Part shown: positions 46,202 through 56,227 of the stretch, one piece after another | Position numbering within the stretch: the first letter of the stretch is position 1 | Layout: each line of letters begins with the position of its first letter | Assembly: GCF_028293085.1 (NCBI RefSeq) | Contig: NZ_JAQGLC010000085.1 | Location: 1 to 57,259 of the forward strand | Source of the DNA: Sphingomonas bacterium | GTDB taxonomy: Bacteria > Pseudomonadota > Alphaproteobacteria > Sphingomonadales > Sphingomonadaceae | Length of the DNA: 57,259 nucleotides | Reading direction: 5' to 3' | The notes under the pieces: generated by a model | Database searches by the model: none | Seen by the model: only the letters and a program-made list of their open reading frames with translations | Told to the model about the DNA's origin: nothing | Translations under genes and position numbers: made by a program

Positions 46202-48709
46202 ATGTGGCGCAATTACATGACCGTCGGCATCCGCGCGCTCGCCAAGAACCGCGCTTATGCCTTCATCAACATCGCCGGGCTCGCGCTCGGCATCGCCGCG
46301 TGCCTGCTGATCCTCGGTTTCGTGCGCTACGAGATGAGCTATGACGCCTGGTTGCCCGATGCGGACAAGACCTTCCAGTTCCAGGATTTCTATCACCCGA
46401 CCAAGGAGGGCGGCGAGGAATACAAGCTGCAGATCACGAGCTACCCGGCGGGCATCGCGCTGAAGAAGGATTTCCCGCAGGTCGAGCATGCCGTTTACGT
46501 GATGGGGTCCGGTGCGGTGATCCTGAAGGACGGCCAGCCCGAGGCAATCCAGGACGGCTATCTCGCCGACGGCCCGCTGTTCGACGTGCTGCGCCTGCCC
46601 TTCCTCTACGGCGATCCCGCACATGCGCTCGACGATCCGCACGCCCTGACGCTCAACGAGACCGAAGCGACCAAGCTGTTCGGCGCGGTCAATCCGGTGG
46701 GGCGCACCGTCACCCTGGTCAGCCGCAACCTGTCGACCGACTACCGCGTCACCGGCGTGTTCAAGGATATTCCGAAGAACAGCTCGCTCGAGATGACCAT
46801 GGTCGCGCGGTTCGATCCGCAAAGCTATTTCGCCGACATCCCTTACGCGATCACCAGCTGGAACAACCAGAATGGCGGTTTCTTCGTCCGGTTGCGCGAC
46901 GGTGCCGATGCCGCGACGATCAACGCGGGGCTGCCCGCCTGGGAGAAGCGCAATATCCCCGACGAGGACGACGGGGACAAGAAGAGCAATGCCGGCGACA
47001 ACCAGGACTGGAAGCTGGCCAATATCCGCGATGTCCATCTGGGCGCCGCGCAGATGGGATCGATGAGGCCGGGCAACGACATGCGGACGATCGTTACCTT
47101 CGCCATCGTCGCGCTGCTGATCCTGGGCATGGCCTGCGTCAACTTCACCAACCTGGCCACCGCCCGGGCGACCCAGCGCGCGCGCGAAGTGGCGCTGCGC
47201 AAGGTGCTCGGCGCGACGCGCAAGCAGTTGATCGTCCAGTTCATCGGCGAATCGATCCTGCTCGCGAGCATCGCGATGCTGGTCGCGCTGGCACTGGTCG
47301 AACTGGTGCTGCCCGGCCTCAACAACTTCCTCGATGCCCAGATCAACCTGCGCTATTTCGCGCTCGACGGGCTGATCCTGCCGGTGATCGGGCTGACCCT
47401 GCTCGTCGGCCTGGCGGGCGGCGTCTATCCGGCCTTCGTGCTGTCGCGCTTCGAGCCGGCGCGCGTGCTGAAGGCGAACAAATCAGCGGCCGACGCGGAA
47501 GGATCGGGGCTGCTGCGCAACGCGCTGGTGGTCGGGCAGTTCGCGGTCTCGATCGGGCTGATCATCTGCACCTCGGTGGTCTATGCGCAGACCGTCTACG
47601 CGCGCACCAGCGATGCCGGATATCACCGCGACAGCCTGCTCCAGATCGACGGGATCGGCCGGCCGCAGGTCGAGGCGGTGATGACCTCGCTGCTCGATGA
47701 GGTGAAGCGCACGCCCGGCGTCACCACCGCCGGCCGCACCCAGATCGCGGTGGTGAGCGGCCGCAATTCGGTGACCGAAGTGCAGGTGCCGGGCAGTCCC
47801 AACCGGATCGCGCTGGGCAATTACGGCATCGATCCCGGCTTTTTCGAGACGATGGGCATGAAGATCGTCGCGGGCCGGAATTTCTCCGAGAGTCAGCCGC
47901 GCGACGACGTCACCACGCCGAGCCCGATGCAGCCCGACGCGGAACGCGCCCTGGTCGCGCGCGGTGCGAACGTGATTCTGAGCGAGGAAGCGGCGCACCG
48001 CATCGGCTACAAGAATCCGAGCGATGCGCTGGGCAAGACGATCCTGGCGGGCATCACCCTGCCCGAATATGGCCAGGTGCCGGTGACGGTGGTGGGCATC
48101 GTCACCGATGCGCGTTTCCGCTCGGTGCGCGATCCGCTGCAGCCGATCATGTATTATTACCAGACGCGCGATTTCAACCAGCTGATGGTACGGTTCCAGG
48201 GCATCGCGCCGAGCGTCGCCTATGGCCGAATCGAGGCGGTGTGGAAGAAGCAGGTGCCGGACATCCCGTTCCGCGCCAAGTTCGTCGATGATATCGTCCG
48301 TACCCTCTACAATGCGGACGAGGCCCGGGCCGAGTTGTTCGGGGCCTTTGCGATCCTCGCGGTGGTGATCGGATGCCTGGGGCTGTTCGGCCTCGCCGCT
48401 TTCACCGCCGAACGGCGCACCAAGGAGATCGGGATCCGCAAGGTGCTCGGTGCGCGGACGCGGGACATATTGCGACTGCTGGTCTGGCAATTCAGCCGGC
48501 CGGTGCTGATCGCCAATTTGATCGCCTGGCCCGTGGCCTGGTGGGTCATGCGCGGCTGGCTCAACGGCTTCGACACGCGGATCGCGCTGACGCCGGTGCC
48601 GTTCCTCGCCGCCGGCGCGCTAGCGGTGGTGATCGCGATCGGAACGATCTCGGCGCACGCCTATCGCGTGGCGCGGACCAGCCCGATCAGGGCGCTGCGC
48701 TACGAATAG
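46202..48709 (+). CDS. ABC transporter permease, MacB/FtsX-type, double-length
   Basis: An 835-residue permease. It starts MWRNYMTVGIRALAKNRAYA with a helix, then a large periplasmic MacB_PCD domain (about 45-280), three helices of an FtsX domain (about 300-435), a second periplasmic domain (about 465-680) and three further helices near the C-terminus. The two FtsX-type motifs are EVALRKVLGATRKQLIVQF and EIGIRKVLGARTRDILRLL. It is therefore a duplicated-FtsX permease in which one chain can do the work of a MacB dimer. GAGGAG precedes the ATG at 46202. Likely exports a peptide, lipid or drug. Confidence 0.92.
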   Translation: MWRNYMTVGIRALAKNRAYAFINIAGLALGIAACLLILGFVRYEMSYDAWLPDADKTFQFQDFYHPTKEGGEEYKLQITSYPAGIALKKDFPQVEHAVYVMGSGAVILKDGQPEAIQDGYLADGPLFDVLRLPFLYGDPAHALDDPHALTLNETEATKLFGAVNPVGRTVTLVSRNLSTDYRVTGVFKDIPKNSSLEMTMVARFDPQSYFADIPYAITSWNNQNGGFFVRLRDGADAATINAGLPAWEKRNIPDEDDGDKKSNAGDNQDWKLANIRDVHLGAAQMGSMRPGNDMRTIVTFAIVALLILGMACVNFTNLATARATQRAREVALRKVLGATRKQLIVQFIGESILLASIAMLVALALVELVLPGLNNFLDAQINLRYFALDGLILPVIGLTLLVGLAGGVYPAFVLSRFEPARVLKANKSAADAEGSGLLRNALVVGQFAVSIGLIICTSVVYAQTVYARTSDAGYHRDSLLQIDGIGRPQVEAVMTSLLDEVKRTPGVTTAGRTQIAVVSGRNSVTEVQVPGSPNRIALGNYGIDPGFFETMGMKIVAGRNFSESQPRDDVTTPSPMQPDAERALVARGANVILSEEAAHRIGYKNPSDALGKTILAGITLPEYGQVPVTVVGIVTDARFRSVRDPLQPIMYYYQTRDFNQLMVRFQGIAPSVAYGRIEAVWKKQVPDIPFRAKFVDDIVRTLYNADEARAELFGAFAILAVVIGCLGLFGLAAFTAERRTKEIGIRKVLGARTRDILRLLVWQFSRPVLIANLIAWPVAWWVMRGWLNGFDTRIALTPVPFLAAGALAVVIAIGTISAHAYRVARTSPIRALRYE

Positions 48710-48712
48710 AAG

Positions 48713-48751
48713 AAGTTGCGGCAGGCCCTTTCCCTCGGCCTGCCGCAACTT
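48713..48751. terminator. Strong hairpin after the exporter operon
   Basis: AAGTTGCGGCAGGCC (48713-48727) and GGCCTGCCGCAACTT (48737-48751) form a perfect 15-bp stem with a 9-base loop, three bases after the exporter stop. There is no T tract, so it may act as a Rho-type or RNA-stabilising hairpin. The following 48752-48954 is an AT-rich stretch with no gene that I can see. Confidence 0.65.
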
Positions 48752-48954
48752 ACGCGACAGGCTATTGATCGACCCGCCTCAAATTTCCGGAGACTGTATG
48801 GGAGGCTCCTTTAGCCCAAACCTCACAGCAATTCCAATGATAAGTACACGCGCGCTCAGGCTATTTGGCAAAGATAGCCCGAATATTTACATAGTTTTAC
48901 TGTCATTTTATCTGCGCCAAGCGCGCAAGTGACTATATAATTTTCGGAATACTG

Positions 48955-49515
48955 TTATTTTTTGCTTTCCGAAATCGATTCCGCGAAGGCCGCGACGAAA
49001 TGCGTCAACCGCTCGCGGATGGCGTCGTCGACGAGATTGCCCTCCTCGTCGAAGACCGCTCCAGCTTTCGCGACCATCAGCCGCCCGCCCGTCCACAGCT
49101 CCGTGCCCAGCGTGCGCAAGGTCGGGAGCCAGCCATTCTGGGACAGGATCGTGCCGAAGCCACCGGGCGATGCGCCGATCAATGCGACGGGCTTGCCACC
49201 GAACACGCGGGGAATGTCGGACGCGGGCCGGGACATCCAGTCGATCGCGTTCTTGAACACGCCAGGCACGCCATTATTATATTCGGGCGTGACCAGCAGC
49301 ACCCCGTCCGCCTCGGCGACCGCGTCCTTCAACACCGTCACCGCGTCGGGGATTCCCTCCGCCTCCACATCGGCATTGTAGAGCGGGACGCCGGCGATCG
49401 AATGGATCGCAAGAGACGTTCCTTCGGGCATCGCGGCCTGCGCCGCGCGCAGCAGGCCGGCATTATAGGAGTGCCGTCTCAGGCTCCCCGAAATGCCGAC
49501 CAGCCGCAGCGCCAT
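48955..49515 (-). CDS. NAD(P)H-dependent FMN reductase
   Basis: A 186-residue flavodoxin-fold enzyme of the NADPH-dependent FMN reductase family (chromate reductase/azoreductase-like). FMN motifs are VGISGSLRRHSYNAGLL near the N-terminus and VTPEYNNGVPGVFKNAIDWM (about 75-95), then GASPGGFGT. The ATG at 49515 overlaps the dehydrogenase stop, so it is the last gene of the uronate operon. Probably a quinone or flavin reductase; its link to uronate catabolism is not clear. Confidence 0.87.
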   Translation of the reverse strand: MALRLVGISGSLRRHSYNAGLLRAAQAAMPEGTSLAIHSIAGVPLYNADVEAEGIPDAVTVLKDAVAEADGVLLVTPEYNNGVPGVFKNAIDWMSRPASDIPRVFGGKPVALIGASPGGFGTILSQNGWLPTLRTLGTELWTGGRLMVAKAGAVFDEEGNLVDDAIRERLTHFVAAFAESISESKK

Positions 49516-51083
49516 CAACGCTTGCCGTCGACCAGACGCTCGATGCCGTAGGGGTTGGCCTGCTTCAGCGCGTCGGGCAGCAGATCGTCGGGCAGGTCCT
49601 GATAGGAGACCGGCCGCAGGAAGCGATCGATCGCCTTGCTGCCGACCGAGGTCGAGCGGCCGTCGGCGGTCGACGGATAGGGCCCGCCATGGACCATCGC
49701 ATGCGCGACCTCGACGCCGGTGCCGAAGCCGTTGACGAGGATGCGGCCGACCTTGCGCTCGAGATGCGGGATCATCTTGCGCGCTTCGGGGTGATCCGCA
49801 TCGACGATGTGGATCGCGGCGGTGAGCTGGCCCTCGAGATGATCGACCACGGCGGTGACCGTTGCCAGATCGGGGCAGCGCACGACGAGCGAGGCCGCAC
49901 CGAAAATCTCGTCCTGCAGCTCGTGATGGTTGAGGAAATCGTCCGCCGTGGTCAGGAACAGGCCAGCCTGGCCCTGGCAATGCGTGCCAGGCTTGCCGCG
50001 CGCGACCGTCTCGACCGTATTGTGGCTGCCGATCGCGTCCACGCCGGTCTGGTACGCCTTGGCGATCCCGGGAGTGAGCATGGTCGAGGCGGGCATCTCG
50101 GCCAGGGCGGCGGCCGCCGCGCCGATGAAGGTGTCGAGATCGTCGCCTTCGACAGCGAGGATCAGGCCGGGATTGGTGCAGAACTGTCCTGCGCCGAGCG
50201 TGAGCGAGCCGACGAACGCCTTGGCGGTCGCCTCGGCCTTGGCAGCCAATGCATTGGGGAAGAGGATGACCGGGTTGATCGAGCTCATCTCGGCATAAAC
50301 CGGGATCGGCTCGGGGCGGTCCTGCGCGATCTTCATCAGCGCGGTGCCGCCGCCGCGCGAGCCGGTGAAGCCGGCCGCCTTGATGCGCGCATCGGCGACT
50401 AGACCCTGGCCGATGGTGCGGCCCGAATCGAACAGCAGCGAGAAGGTGCCTTCGGGCAGGCCGCAATCGGCGACGGCCTTTTGCACCGCGCGGCCGACCA
50501 GCTCGGACGTGCCGGGATGCGCGCTGTGCGCCTTGGCGACGACCGGGCAACCGGCGGCAAGCGCCGAGGCGGTGTCGCCGCCGGCGACCGAGAAAGCGAG
50601 CGGGAAGTTGGACGCGCCGAACACCGCGACCGGGCCGACGCCGATGTTGCGCAGGCGCAGGTCGGGCTTGGGCGCCGGGGCGCGTGCGGGATCGGCATGA
50701 TCGATCCGCACGTCGAGATAATGGCCGTCGCGCACGACCTGGGCGAACAGGCGGAGCTGGCCGCAGGTCCGACCGCGCTCGCCCTCGATCCGGCCGCGCG
50801 GCAGGCCGCTTTCGGCCATGGCGCGCTCGACCAGCTCGTCGCCGATCGCCATGATATTGTCGGCGATCGTCTCGAGGAACTTGGCGCGATCCTCGGGCGA
50901 GGTTTCGCGATAGGTATCGAACGCTTCGTCGGCGAGCCGGCAGGCGGTGTCGAGATCCTCGAGCGTGGCGCCGCCGAAGCCGGGCTCCATCGGCTCGCCG
51001 GTCTCGGCCTGGACCGCGCGGATCTCGCCCTGGGTGCCGCGTACGGCGCGCGCGCCAATGAACATTTCGCCGTTGATAGTCAT
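49515..51083 (-). CDS. 2,5-dioxovalerate (alpha-ketoglutarate semialdehyde) dehydrogenase-type aldehyde dehydrogenase
   Basis: An aldehyde dehydrogenase of 522 residues. It has the KGSADH-type N-terminus ([20 protein letters not shown]), the NAD-site region [37 protein letters not shown], the conserved Glu in [10 protein letters not shown] and the catalytic Cys in [11 protein letters not shown]. The family oxidises alpha-ketoglutarate semialdehyde, the last step of oxidative pentose, uronate or hydroxyproline pathways. It is the sixth gene of the uronate operon. Its presence suggests that a pentose or uronic acid pathway feeding alpha-ketoglutarate also runs here. Confidence 0.87.
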   Translation of the reverse strand: MTINGEMFIGARAVRGTQGEIRAVQAETGEPMEPGFGGATLEDLDTACRLADEAFDTYRETSPEDRAKFLETIADNIMAIGDELVERAMAESGLPRGRIEGERGRTCGQLRLFAQVVRDGHYLDVRIDHADPARAPAPKPDLRLRNIGVGPVAVFGASNFPLAFSVAGGDTASALAAGCPVVAKAHSAHPGTSELVGRAVQKAVADCGLPEGTFSLLFDSGRTIGQGLVADARIKAAGFTGSRGGGTALMKIAQDRPEPIPVYAEMSSINPVILFPNALAAKAEATAKAFVGSLTLGAGQFCTNPGLILAVEGDDLDTFIGAAAAALAEMPASTMLTPGIAKAYQTGVDAIGSHNTVETVARGKPGTHCQGQAGLFLTTADDFLNHHELQDEIFGAASLVVRCPDLATVTAVVDHLEGQLTAAIHIVDADHPEARKMIPHLERKVGRILVNGFGTGVEVAHAMVHGGPYPSTADGRSTSVGSKAIDRFLRPVSYQDLPDDLLPDALKQANPYGIERLVDGKR

Positions 51084-51132
51084 GCTGATCTCCAGGAGGC
51101 GCCGGTCGGCGCGAGAATTCTTGTATACATAG

Positions 51133-52062
51133 CTACGGTACCGCCACGGTCGAGGGGGTACGGCATAAAGAATCGAGCATCTGCGAAAGATTCTCTACCG
51201 GCTGCGGCGCGATGCCCTTTTCCTGCAGCTGCTGCCGGCGCGGCAGCGCGGGCGGCAGCAGGGGATTCACATCGGCGGCGAAGACCGGATCGGCTTCTGC
51301 CTTTTCCAGCGTGGTGAAGTCGAAACCTTCGTCGCGATACTGTTTCAACAGCCGCGGCAGCATCTGCGCGTCGAGCGCGCCGATATGCATGAGGATCACA
51401 TAGGGAATGTCCCGGCCGTACAGGGCGCGAGCATCGGCGCGGGTGGCGCGCGCGGTTTCGGATGCGGCGCGGAGATAGCTGCTCTCCAGCGTCGCGATCG
51501 CCGCCTTGTCGCCCATGGCGACGCAGCGGGCATAGGGCTCGTTCCACATATAATCGCCGAAGCTCATCGTGACCTGGGCGATGCGGTAGTGGCGGTCGGC
51601 GAGCGCCTTGCGGACTTCCGCGCGCTTCGCTGGATCGTCGCCCTCGGCGAGGAAGGGGTAGCGGAACCAGTGCCAGTCCCTGCCCGCCATCCTCGGCGCG
51701 ATCAGCGCGTCGGTCTGGTCGATGTCCGCCAGATAATCGGCGACATTGGCCTGATTGAGATTGAGGTGACGCCAGCCGTGATTGCCAAGCGGCAGGCCCG
51801 CCGCGCGCCACATGTCGAGTACCGCGGCGGCGTCTGGCTCCTTCGCGATCTGATAGCCGTTGACGAAACCGTAAACCTCGACCTTTTCGTCGGCGAAGGC
51901 CTTGATCGTCTTGCGCGCGATCTCGACGCGAGTCGTGCCGGGCGGCAGCGCGCTGTGCGCTGGCAGATCGTCGAAGGTGAGCGCGATCACTGGCTTCGCA
52001 TCCTTCGCAGCCGCCGGCGCGGTGAGGAGCGCGAGTGCCGCGAGCGCGAGAATGACTTTCAT
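51133..52062 (-). CDS. Exported polysaccharide deacetylase (NodB-like)
   Basis: A 309-residue exported carbohydrate esterase 4-type protein. The signal peptide is [20 protein letters not shown]. Catalytic motifs are ALTFDDLP (motif 1, the Asp pair) and [11 protein letters not shown] (motif 2, HxxxH), then [11 protein letters not shown] (motif 3). It probably removes acetyl groups from an acetylated glycan such as acetylxylan. It overlaps the SGNH esterase gene by 4 bp, which supports a joint role in deacetylating imported or surface glycan. Confidence 0.85.
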   Translation of the reverse strand: MKVILALAALALLTAPAAAKDAKPVIALTFDDLPAHSALPPGTTRVEIARKTIKAFADEKVEVYGFVNGYQIAKEPDAAAVLDMWRAAGLPLGNHGWRHLNLNQANVADYLADIDQTDALIAPRMAGRDWHWFRYPFLAEGDDPAKRAEVRKALADRHYRIAQVTMSFGDYMWNEPYARCVAMGDKAAIATLESSYLRAASETARATRADARALYGRDIPYVILMHIGALDAQMLPRLLKQYRDEGFDFTTLEKAEADPVFAADVNPLLPPALPRRQQLQEKGIAPQPVENLSQMLDSLCRTPSTVAVP

Positions 52063-53294
52063 TTGAAAAGCTCCAGCGGAATCGCATCTCCCATGGCGCG
52101 GTGACCCGCGACGCTGGGGTGAAGATGATCGCCCTTGTCGAGCGCCGGCCGCAACCGCATCGGATTGGCCGGATCGCGCATCACCGCATCGAAATCGACC
52201 ACGCCATCGAAATTGCCGGGGGTGCGGATCCAGCGGTTGATCGCCTGGCGATCGGCTTCGTTGGTCGCGTCGGGATGATAATAGTCGGATCCACCATAAG
52301 GCGTGATCGTCGCGCCGATCGCCTTGATGCCGGCGCCGCGCGCGCGGGCGACGATCTGGCGGTACGCACCGATCATCCGGGCGACCTGAGCGGCATGCGC
52401 CGCAGGGCTTTGCGGCGCGTCGCGGGTGAAGACGCCGAGATCGTTCACCCCCTCCAGCACGATCAGATAGCGCACGCCGGTCTGCGCCAGCACGTCGCGG
52501 TCGAAGCGGGCGAGCGCGTTGGGGCCGAGCCCGTCGAGCAGCAGCCGCCCGCCACCAATGCCGTGGTTGAGCACCGCTATGCTGCGGGTCGCGGGCGAGG
52601 CCTGGAGGCGGTTGGCGAGGATATCGGGCCAGCGATCGTTGCCGTCGGTGGTGGAGCCGTTGCCGTCAGTGATCGAATCGCCGAGCGTGACGATCGCGCG
52701 GGCCGTGGCGGGCGCGACCACCTCGACGCCACCGATCTGAAACCAATGCTCGACCTTCTTCGCGTCGGCGAGCTCGGGCGCGGAGACCCGGTTGCCGTGC
52801 ACGACATAGGAGGTCGCGCGGGAGCCGGGATGGCTGGTTTGCCCCTTCGGCGCGTCGGGGAAATGCAGGGTGATCGCGAGGCTCTTCAGCGCGGGCGCGC
52901 GCAAGGCGACGGGATCAGAGAGCCAGGAAGCGCCGGCCGGGATCACGACCTCGGGCGACCCGTCAAAGGTCAGCGCGCGGTCGCTCGCCGGATCGATCCG
53001 CGATGACGCCGGCGCCAGCGAGAGAGCGACATGGGCGGAATCGATGCGCAGTGGCTCGGTGCCGAAGGCGTTGGTCAGCATCACGCGGATGCGCTCGCCG
53101 CCGACGCTGACGCGCACGACCTGGCGGAGCGTCGCATCCTTGAAATCGGCATCGGGCAGGGCGTTGCGATCCTCGGGGATCTGCTGCGCCGAGGCCCAGC
53201 TGCGCAGCCAGGTCTCGCGCGGCGCTGGGGCGGCCGAGCCGGCCACCGCGAAAAACAGCAGGGATGCGGCGATCATCTTGCCGATCGGCTTCAT
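52059..53294 (-). CDS. Exported SGNH/GDSL hydrolase (pectin/xylan acetylesterase-like)
   Basis: A 411-residue exported hydrolase. It starts MKPIGKMIAASLLFFAVAGS with a signal ending near SAA. A beta-rich N-terminal domain precedes the SGNH core. The core has block I IVTLGDSITDGNGST (nucleophile Ser), block II GIGGGRLLLDG, block III LEGVNDLGV and block V KGDHLHPSVAGH (Asp/His). Proteins of this architecture act as acetylesterases on plant polysaccharides. The stop overlaps the deacetylase start (both within the uronate operon). Confidence 0.87.
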   Translation of the reverse strand: MKPIGKMIAASLLFFAVAGSAAPAPRETWLRSWASAQQIPEDRNALPDADFKDATLRQVVRVSVGGERIRVMLTNAFGTEPLRIDSAHVALSLAPASSRIDPASDRALTFDGSPEVVIPAGASWLSDPVALRAPALKSLAITLHFPDAPKGQTSHPGSRATSYVVHGNRVSAPELADAKKVEHWFQIGGVEVVAPATARAIVTLGDSITDGNGSTTDGNDRWPDILANRLQASPATRSIAVLNHGIGGGRLLLDGLGPNALARFDRDVLAQTGVRYLIVLEGVNDLGVFTRDAPQSPAAHAAQVARMIGAYRQIVARARGAGIKAIGATITPYGGSDYYHPDATNEADRQAINRWIRTPGNFDGVVDFDAVMRDPANPMRLRPALDKGDHLHPSVAGHRAMGDAIPLELFK

Positions 53295-54760
53295 CGGGCG
53301 AACTCCTCGATTGCAGCGCGTGCGCCGTTGGCGGCGAGCGATGCGAGATGCCGGACGAGCGCCGCGTGGAATCCCTCGTCTGCGGCGAGCGCAGGCGGAA
53401 AGATTGCGTCGATCGACAGCAGCGCCACCACCTGTGCCGCAGGGTCGGTCACGCCATCGAGCCGAGCAGCGGTGACCGCGGCGAGGGGATCGTCGACGAC
53501 ATGGGAAGCGCCGGAATCGTCGTGCCCGCCCTGCCAGCGCATCCAGGCGGCGACCGCCAGCGCGAGCGCGTCAACGTCGAGCCCCTTCGCGCGCCGCGCC
53601 ACGATCGGGGCGAGCAGACGCTGCGGCAGCTTCTGCGATCCGTCCATCGCGATCTGGCGGGTGCGATGCTGGAGCGCGGGGTTGGCGAAGCGCTCCATCA
53701 GCGCGGTGCGATAGGCGGCGATATCGAGCCCCGGCGGCGGGGACAGGGTCGCCGCCGCCTCGTCCCACAGGGTTTCGACGAAGCGTCTAAAGGCCGGGAT
53801 AGCGACCACCTCATGCACAAACGCGATGCCGGCAAGGCCGCCGAGATAGGCGATCCCGGAATGCGCCCCGTTGAGCATCCGGAGCTTGGCTTCCTCCCAC
53901 GGCGCGACGTCAGGCGTGATCTGGACGCCGAGTGTCTCGAACGCGGGCCGGGGGCCGCAGAATTTGTCTTCGATCACCCATTGCAGGAAGGGTTCGGCCT
54001 TCACCATTGCCTGATCGCTCAGCCCGAGCGCGGCTTCGAGCGTGGCGATATCGGCGGCTGTGGTGGCGGGGACGATCCGGTCGACCATCGTCTCGGGGAA
54101 GGCGCCGTGCGCCTCGATCCACTCGGCGAGCTCGGGACGATGGGCGCGGGCGATGGCGAGCACGGCCTGCTCCAGCCGGCGGCCATTGTGCGGGAGATTG
54201 TCGCAGGAGATGGCCGTGAAGGGCGGGAGGCCAAGGTCGCGGCGCGCGGACAGCGCCGCCACCAGGAAGCCGGGCGCGGTCCTGGGCGCGGTGAGATCGA
54301 CGCAGTCGGCCACGACATCGGGATCGTCGGTCCGCAACGCGCCGGTCGCCGGATCGAGCTTATAGCCTTTCTCGGTCACGGTCAGCGTGACGATGTGGGT
54401 GTCGGGATGCGCCAGCCGCTCGACCAGCGCCTCCGGATTCTCGGGCGCGACCAGCACTTCACCCACCGCACCGATCACGGTCAGCCGGTCGCCCCCACCG
54501 TCGCGGGTGACGACCGTATAGAGCCCGTCCTGCGGGTTCATCTCGTCGCGCACGCCGGCCGAGCGCAGCGACGCGCCGGTGATGCCCCAGCGCGGGTCGC
54601 CCGCGTTCAGCGCGGCCTCGAAGATCACCGCCTGATGCGCGCGGTGGAACGCGCCGATGCCGAGATGCACGACGCCGGGTTTGACGAGGGCGCGGTCATA
54701 GCCGGGCACCGCGACGGTTGCGGGCAGATCGCCGAGGGTCGCGTCCGACAGGCGGGTCAC
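53291..54760 (-). CDS. uxuB: Mannitol dehydrogenase family protein, likely fructuronate reductase
   Basis: A 489-residue long-chain polyol dehydrogenase. It has the N-terminal VVHLGIGAFHRAHQAVIFEA (Rossmann start), the DNLPHNGRRLEQAV catalytic-domain stretch and KLRMLNGAHSGIAYLGGLAG, the conserved K-x-x-N-x-x-H triad. Next to glucuronate isomerase and mannonate dehydratase, fructuronate reductase (UxuB), which turns D-fructuronate into D-mannonate, is the natural role. Mannitol dehydrogenase is the main alternative. Its 5' end overlaps the uxaC stop by 4 bp. Confidence 0.88.
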   Translation of the reverse strand: MTRLSDATLGDLPATVAVPGYDRALVKPGVVHLGIGAFHRAHQAVIFEAALNAGDPRWGITGASLRSAGVRDEMNPQDGLYTVVTRDGGGDRLTVIGAVGEVLVAPENPEALVERLAHPDTHIVTLTVTEKGYKLDPATGALRTDDPDVVADCVDLTAPRTAPGFLVAALSARRDLGLPPFTAISCDNLPHNGRRLEQAVLAIARAHRPELAEWIEAHGAFPETMVDRIVPATTAADIATLEAALGLSDQAMVKAEPFLQWVIEDKFCGPRPAFETLGVQITPDVAPWEEAKLRMLNGAHSGIAYLGGLAGIAFVHEVVAIPAFRRFVETLWDEAAATLSPPPGLDIAAYRTALMERFANPALQHRTRQIAMDGSQKLPQRLLAPIVARRAKGLDVDALALAVAAWMRWQGGHDDSGASHVVDDPLAAVTAARLDGVTDPAAQVVALLSIDAIFPPALAADEGFHAALVRHLASLAANGARAAIEEFAR

Positions 54761-56169
54761 AGCTTGTAGGCCGCCTTGACCAGATCATAGGCCAGCGCGT
54801 GCGCGACCTCATGCGCTTCGTCTTCCTCCAGGCGGTGATCCGCGACCAATTGCGCGAGGAAGCCGCAGTCCATCCGCCGCGCGACATCGTGGCGCGCCGG
54901 GATCGACAGGAAGGCGCGGGTGTCGTCGTTGAAGCCGACCGTGTTGTAGAAGCCCGCGGTCTCGGTCGCGCGCTCGCGGAAGCGGCGCATGCCCTCGGGG
55001 GAATCGTGGAACCACCAGGGCGGGCCGAGCCGCAGCGACGGATAATGGCCGGCGAGCGGCGCGAGATCGCGGCTGTACGTGTCCTCGTCGAGGGTGAAGA
55101 GGATCAGCGTCAGCCGCGGATCATTGCCGTACGCATCGAGCAAAGGCTTCAGATTGCGGACGAACTCGCTGGGCAGCGGGATATCGGCGCCCTTGTCGCG
55201 ACCGAAGCGCGCCAGCACCGAGGGATTGTGGCTGCGGAAGGCGCCCGGGTGGAGCTGCATCACCATGCCGTCCTCGATCGACATGCGCGCCATCTCGGTC
55301 AGCATCTGGCCGCGGAATAGCTCGGCCTCGGCGGCGGTCGCCTTGCCCTGCCGGACCGTCTCGTACAGCGCCTCGGCCTCGGCGCGGGGCAGATCGGCGG
55401 TGAAGGCGCTGGGATGGCCATGATCGGTCGAGGTCGCGCCGGCCTCGCGGAAGCGCACGCGGTGGAATTGATGGGCACGCAGATAGCCGGCGAAGGTTGC
55501 GATATCCTCGCCCGCCGTCTCGCCGAAGCGGGCGATATTGTCGAGGAACCCGGCAGCCTCCGGATCCATCACCGGATCCGGACGATAGGCGGTCATCACC
55601 CTGCCCTTCCATCCGCTGGCGCGGATCGCGCGGTGATGGTCGAGCGGATCGAGCGGGCTCTCGGTGGTGGCGATCGCCTCGATGCCGAAGCGCTCGAACA
55701 AGGCGCGCGGACGGAAGGCAGGCGTCTTCTGCGCGGCGTCGATCGTGTCGTAATAATGATCGGCGGTTGCGGCCTCGAGTCGCACGTCGATACCGAAGCA
55801 TTCGGCGAACACCCAATCGAGCCACATGCGCGAGGGCGTGCCGCGGAACAGGTGATAATTCTCCGCGAAGATCTTCCAGATGGCGCGGCCGTCAGTCGCG
55901 GTCGGGCTGCCGTCCTCGGTCGGGATACCGAGCTGCTCCAGCTTGACGCCCTGGCTGTAGAGCATGCGAAAGACATAGTGATCGGGCACGATCAGCAGCT
56001 GCGCCGGATCGGCAAAGGGCTCGTCATAGGCGAACCAGGCCGGATCGGTGTGGCCGTGCGGGGAAATGATCGGCAGGTCCTTCACGCCCGCATAGAGCGC
56101 GCGCGCAATGTCCCGCGTGCGAGACTCGGCCGGGAACAGACGATCGGGATGGAGCACTAGCTTCGTCAT
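54757..56169 (-). CDS. uxaC: Glucuronate isomerase
   Basis: A 470-residue uronate isomerase of the amidohydrolase superfamily, converting D-glucuronate to D-fructuronate (or galacturonate to tagaturonate). Metal-site motifs are PIISPHGHTDPAWFA (H-x-H) near residue 35 and the LSIPARHDVARRMDCGFLAQ C-terminal region. Length matches the family. It lies 58 bp downstream of the mannonate dehydratase gene. It performs the first step of the hexuronate pathway in this operon. Confidence 0.93.
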   Translation of the reverse strand: MTKLVLHPDRLFPAESRTRDIARALYAGVKDLPIISPHGHTDPAWFAYDEPFADPAQLLIVPDHYVFRMLYSQGVKLEQLGIPTEDGSPTATDGRAIWKIFAENYHLFRGTPSRMWLDWVFAECFGIDVRLEAATADHYYDTIDAAQKTPAFRPRALFERFGIEAIATTESPLDPLDHHRAIRASGWKGRVMTAYRPDPVMDPEAAGFLDNIARFGETAGEDIATFAGYLRAHQFHRVRFREAGATSTDHGHPSAFTADLPRAEAEALYETVRQGKATAAEAELFRGQMLTEMARMSIEDGMVMQLHPGAFRSHNPSVLARFGRDKGADIPLPSEFVRNLKPLLDAYGNDPRLTLILFTLDEDTYSRDLAPLAGHYPSLRLGPPWWFHDSPEGMRRFRERATETAGFYNTVGFNDDTRAFLSIPARHDVARRMDCGFLAQLVADHRLEEDEAHEVAHALAYDLVKAAYKL

Positions 56170-56227
56170 GATTTGCCTTTGTCGAGCGTGAGCGGCGGCG
56201 CCTTGATGGCGGTCGCGGTCATGCCCA

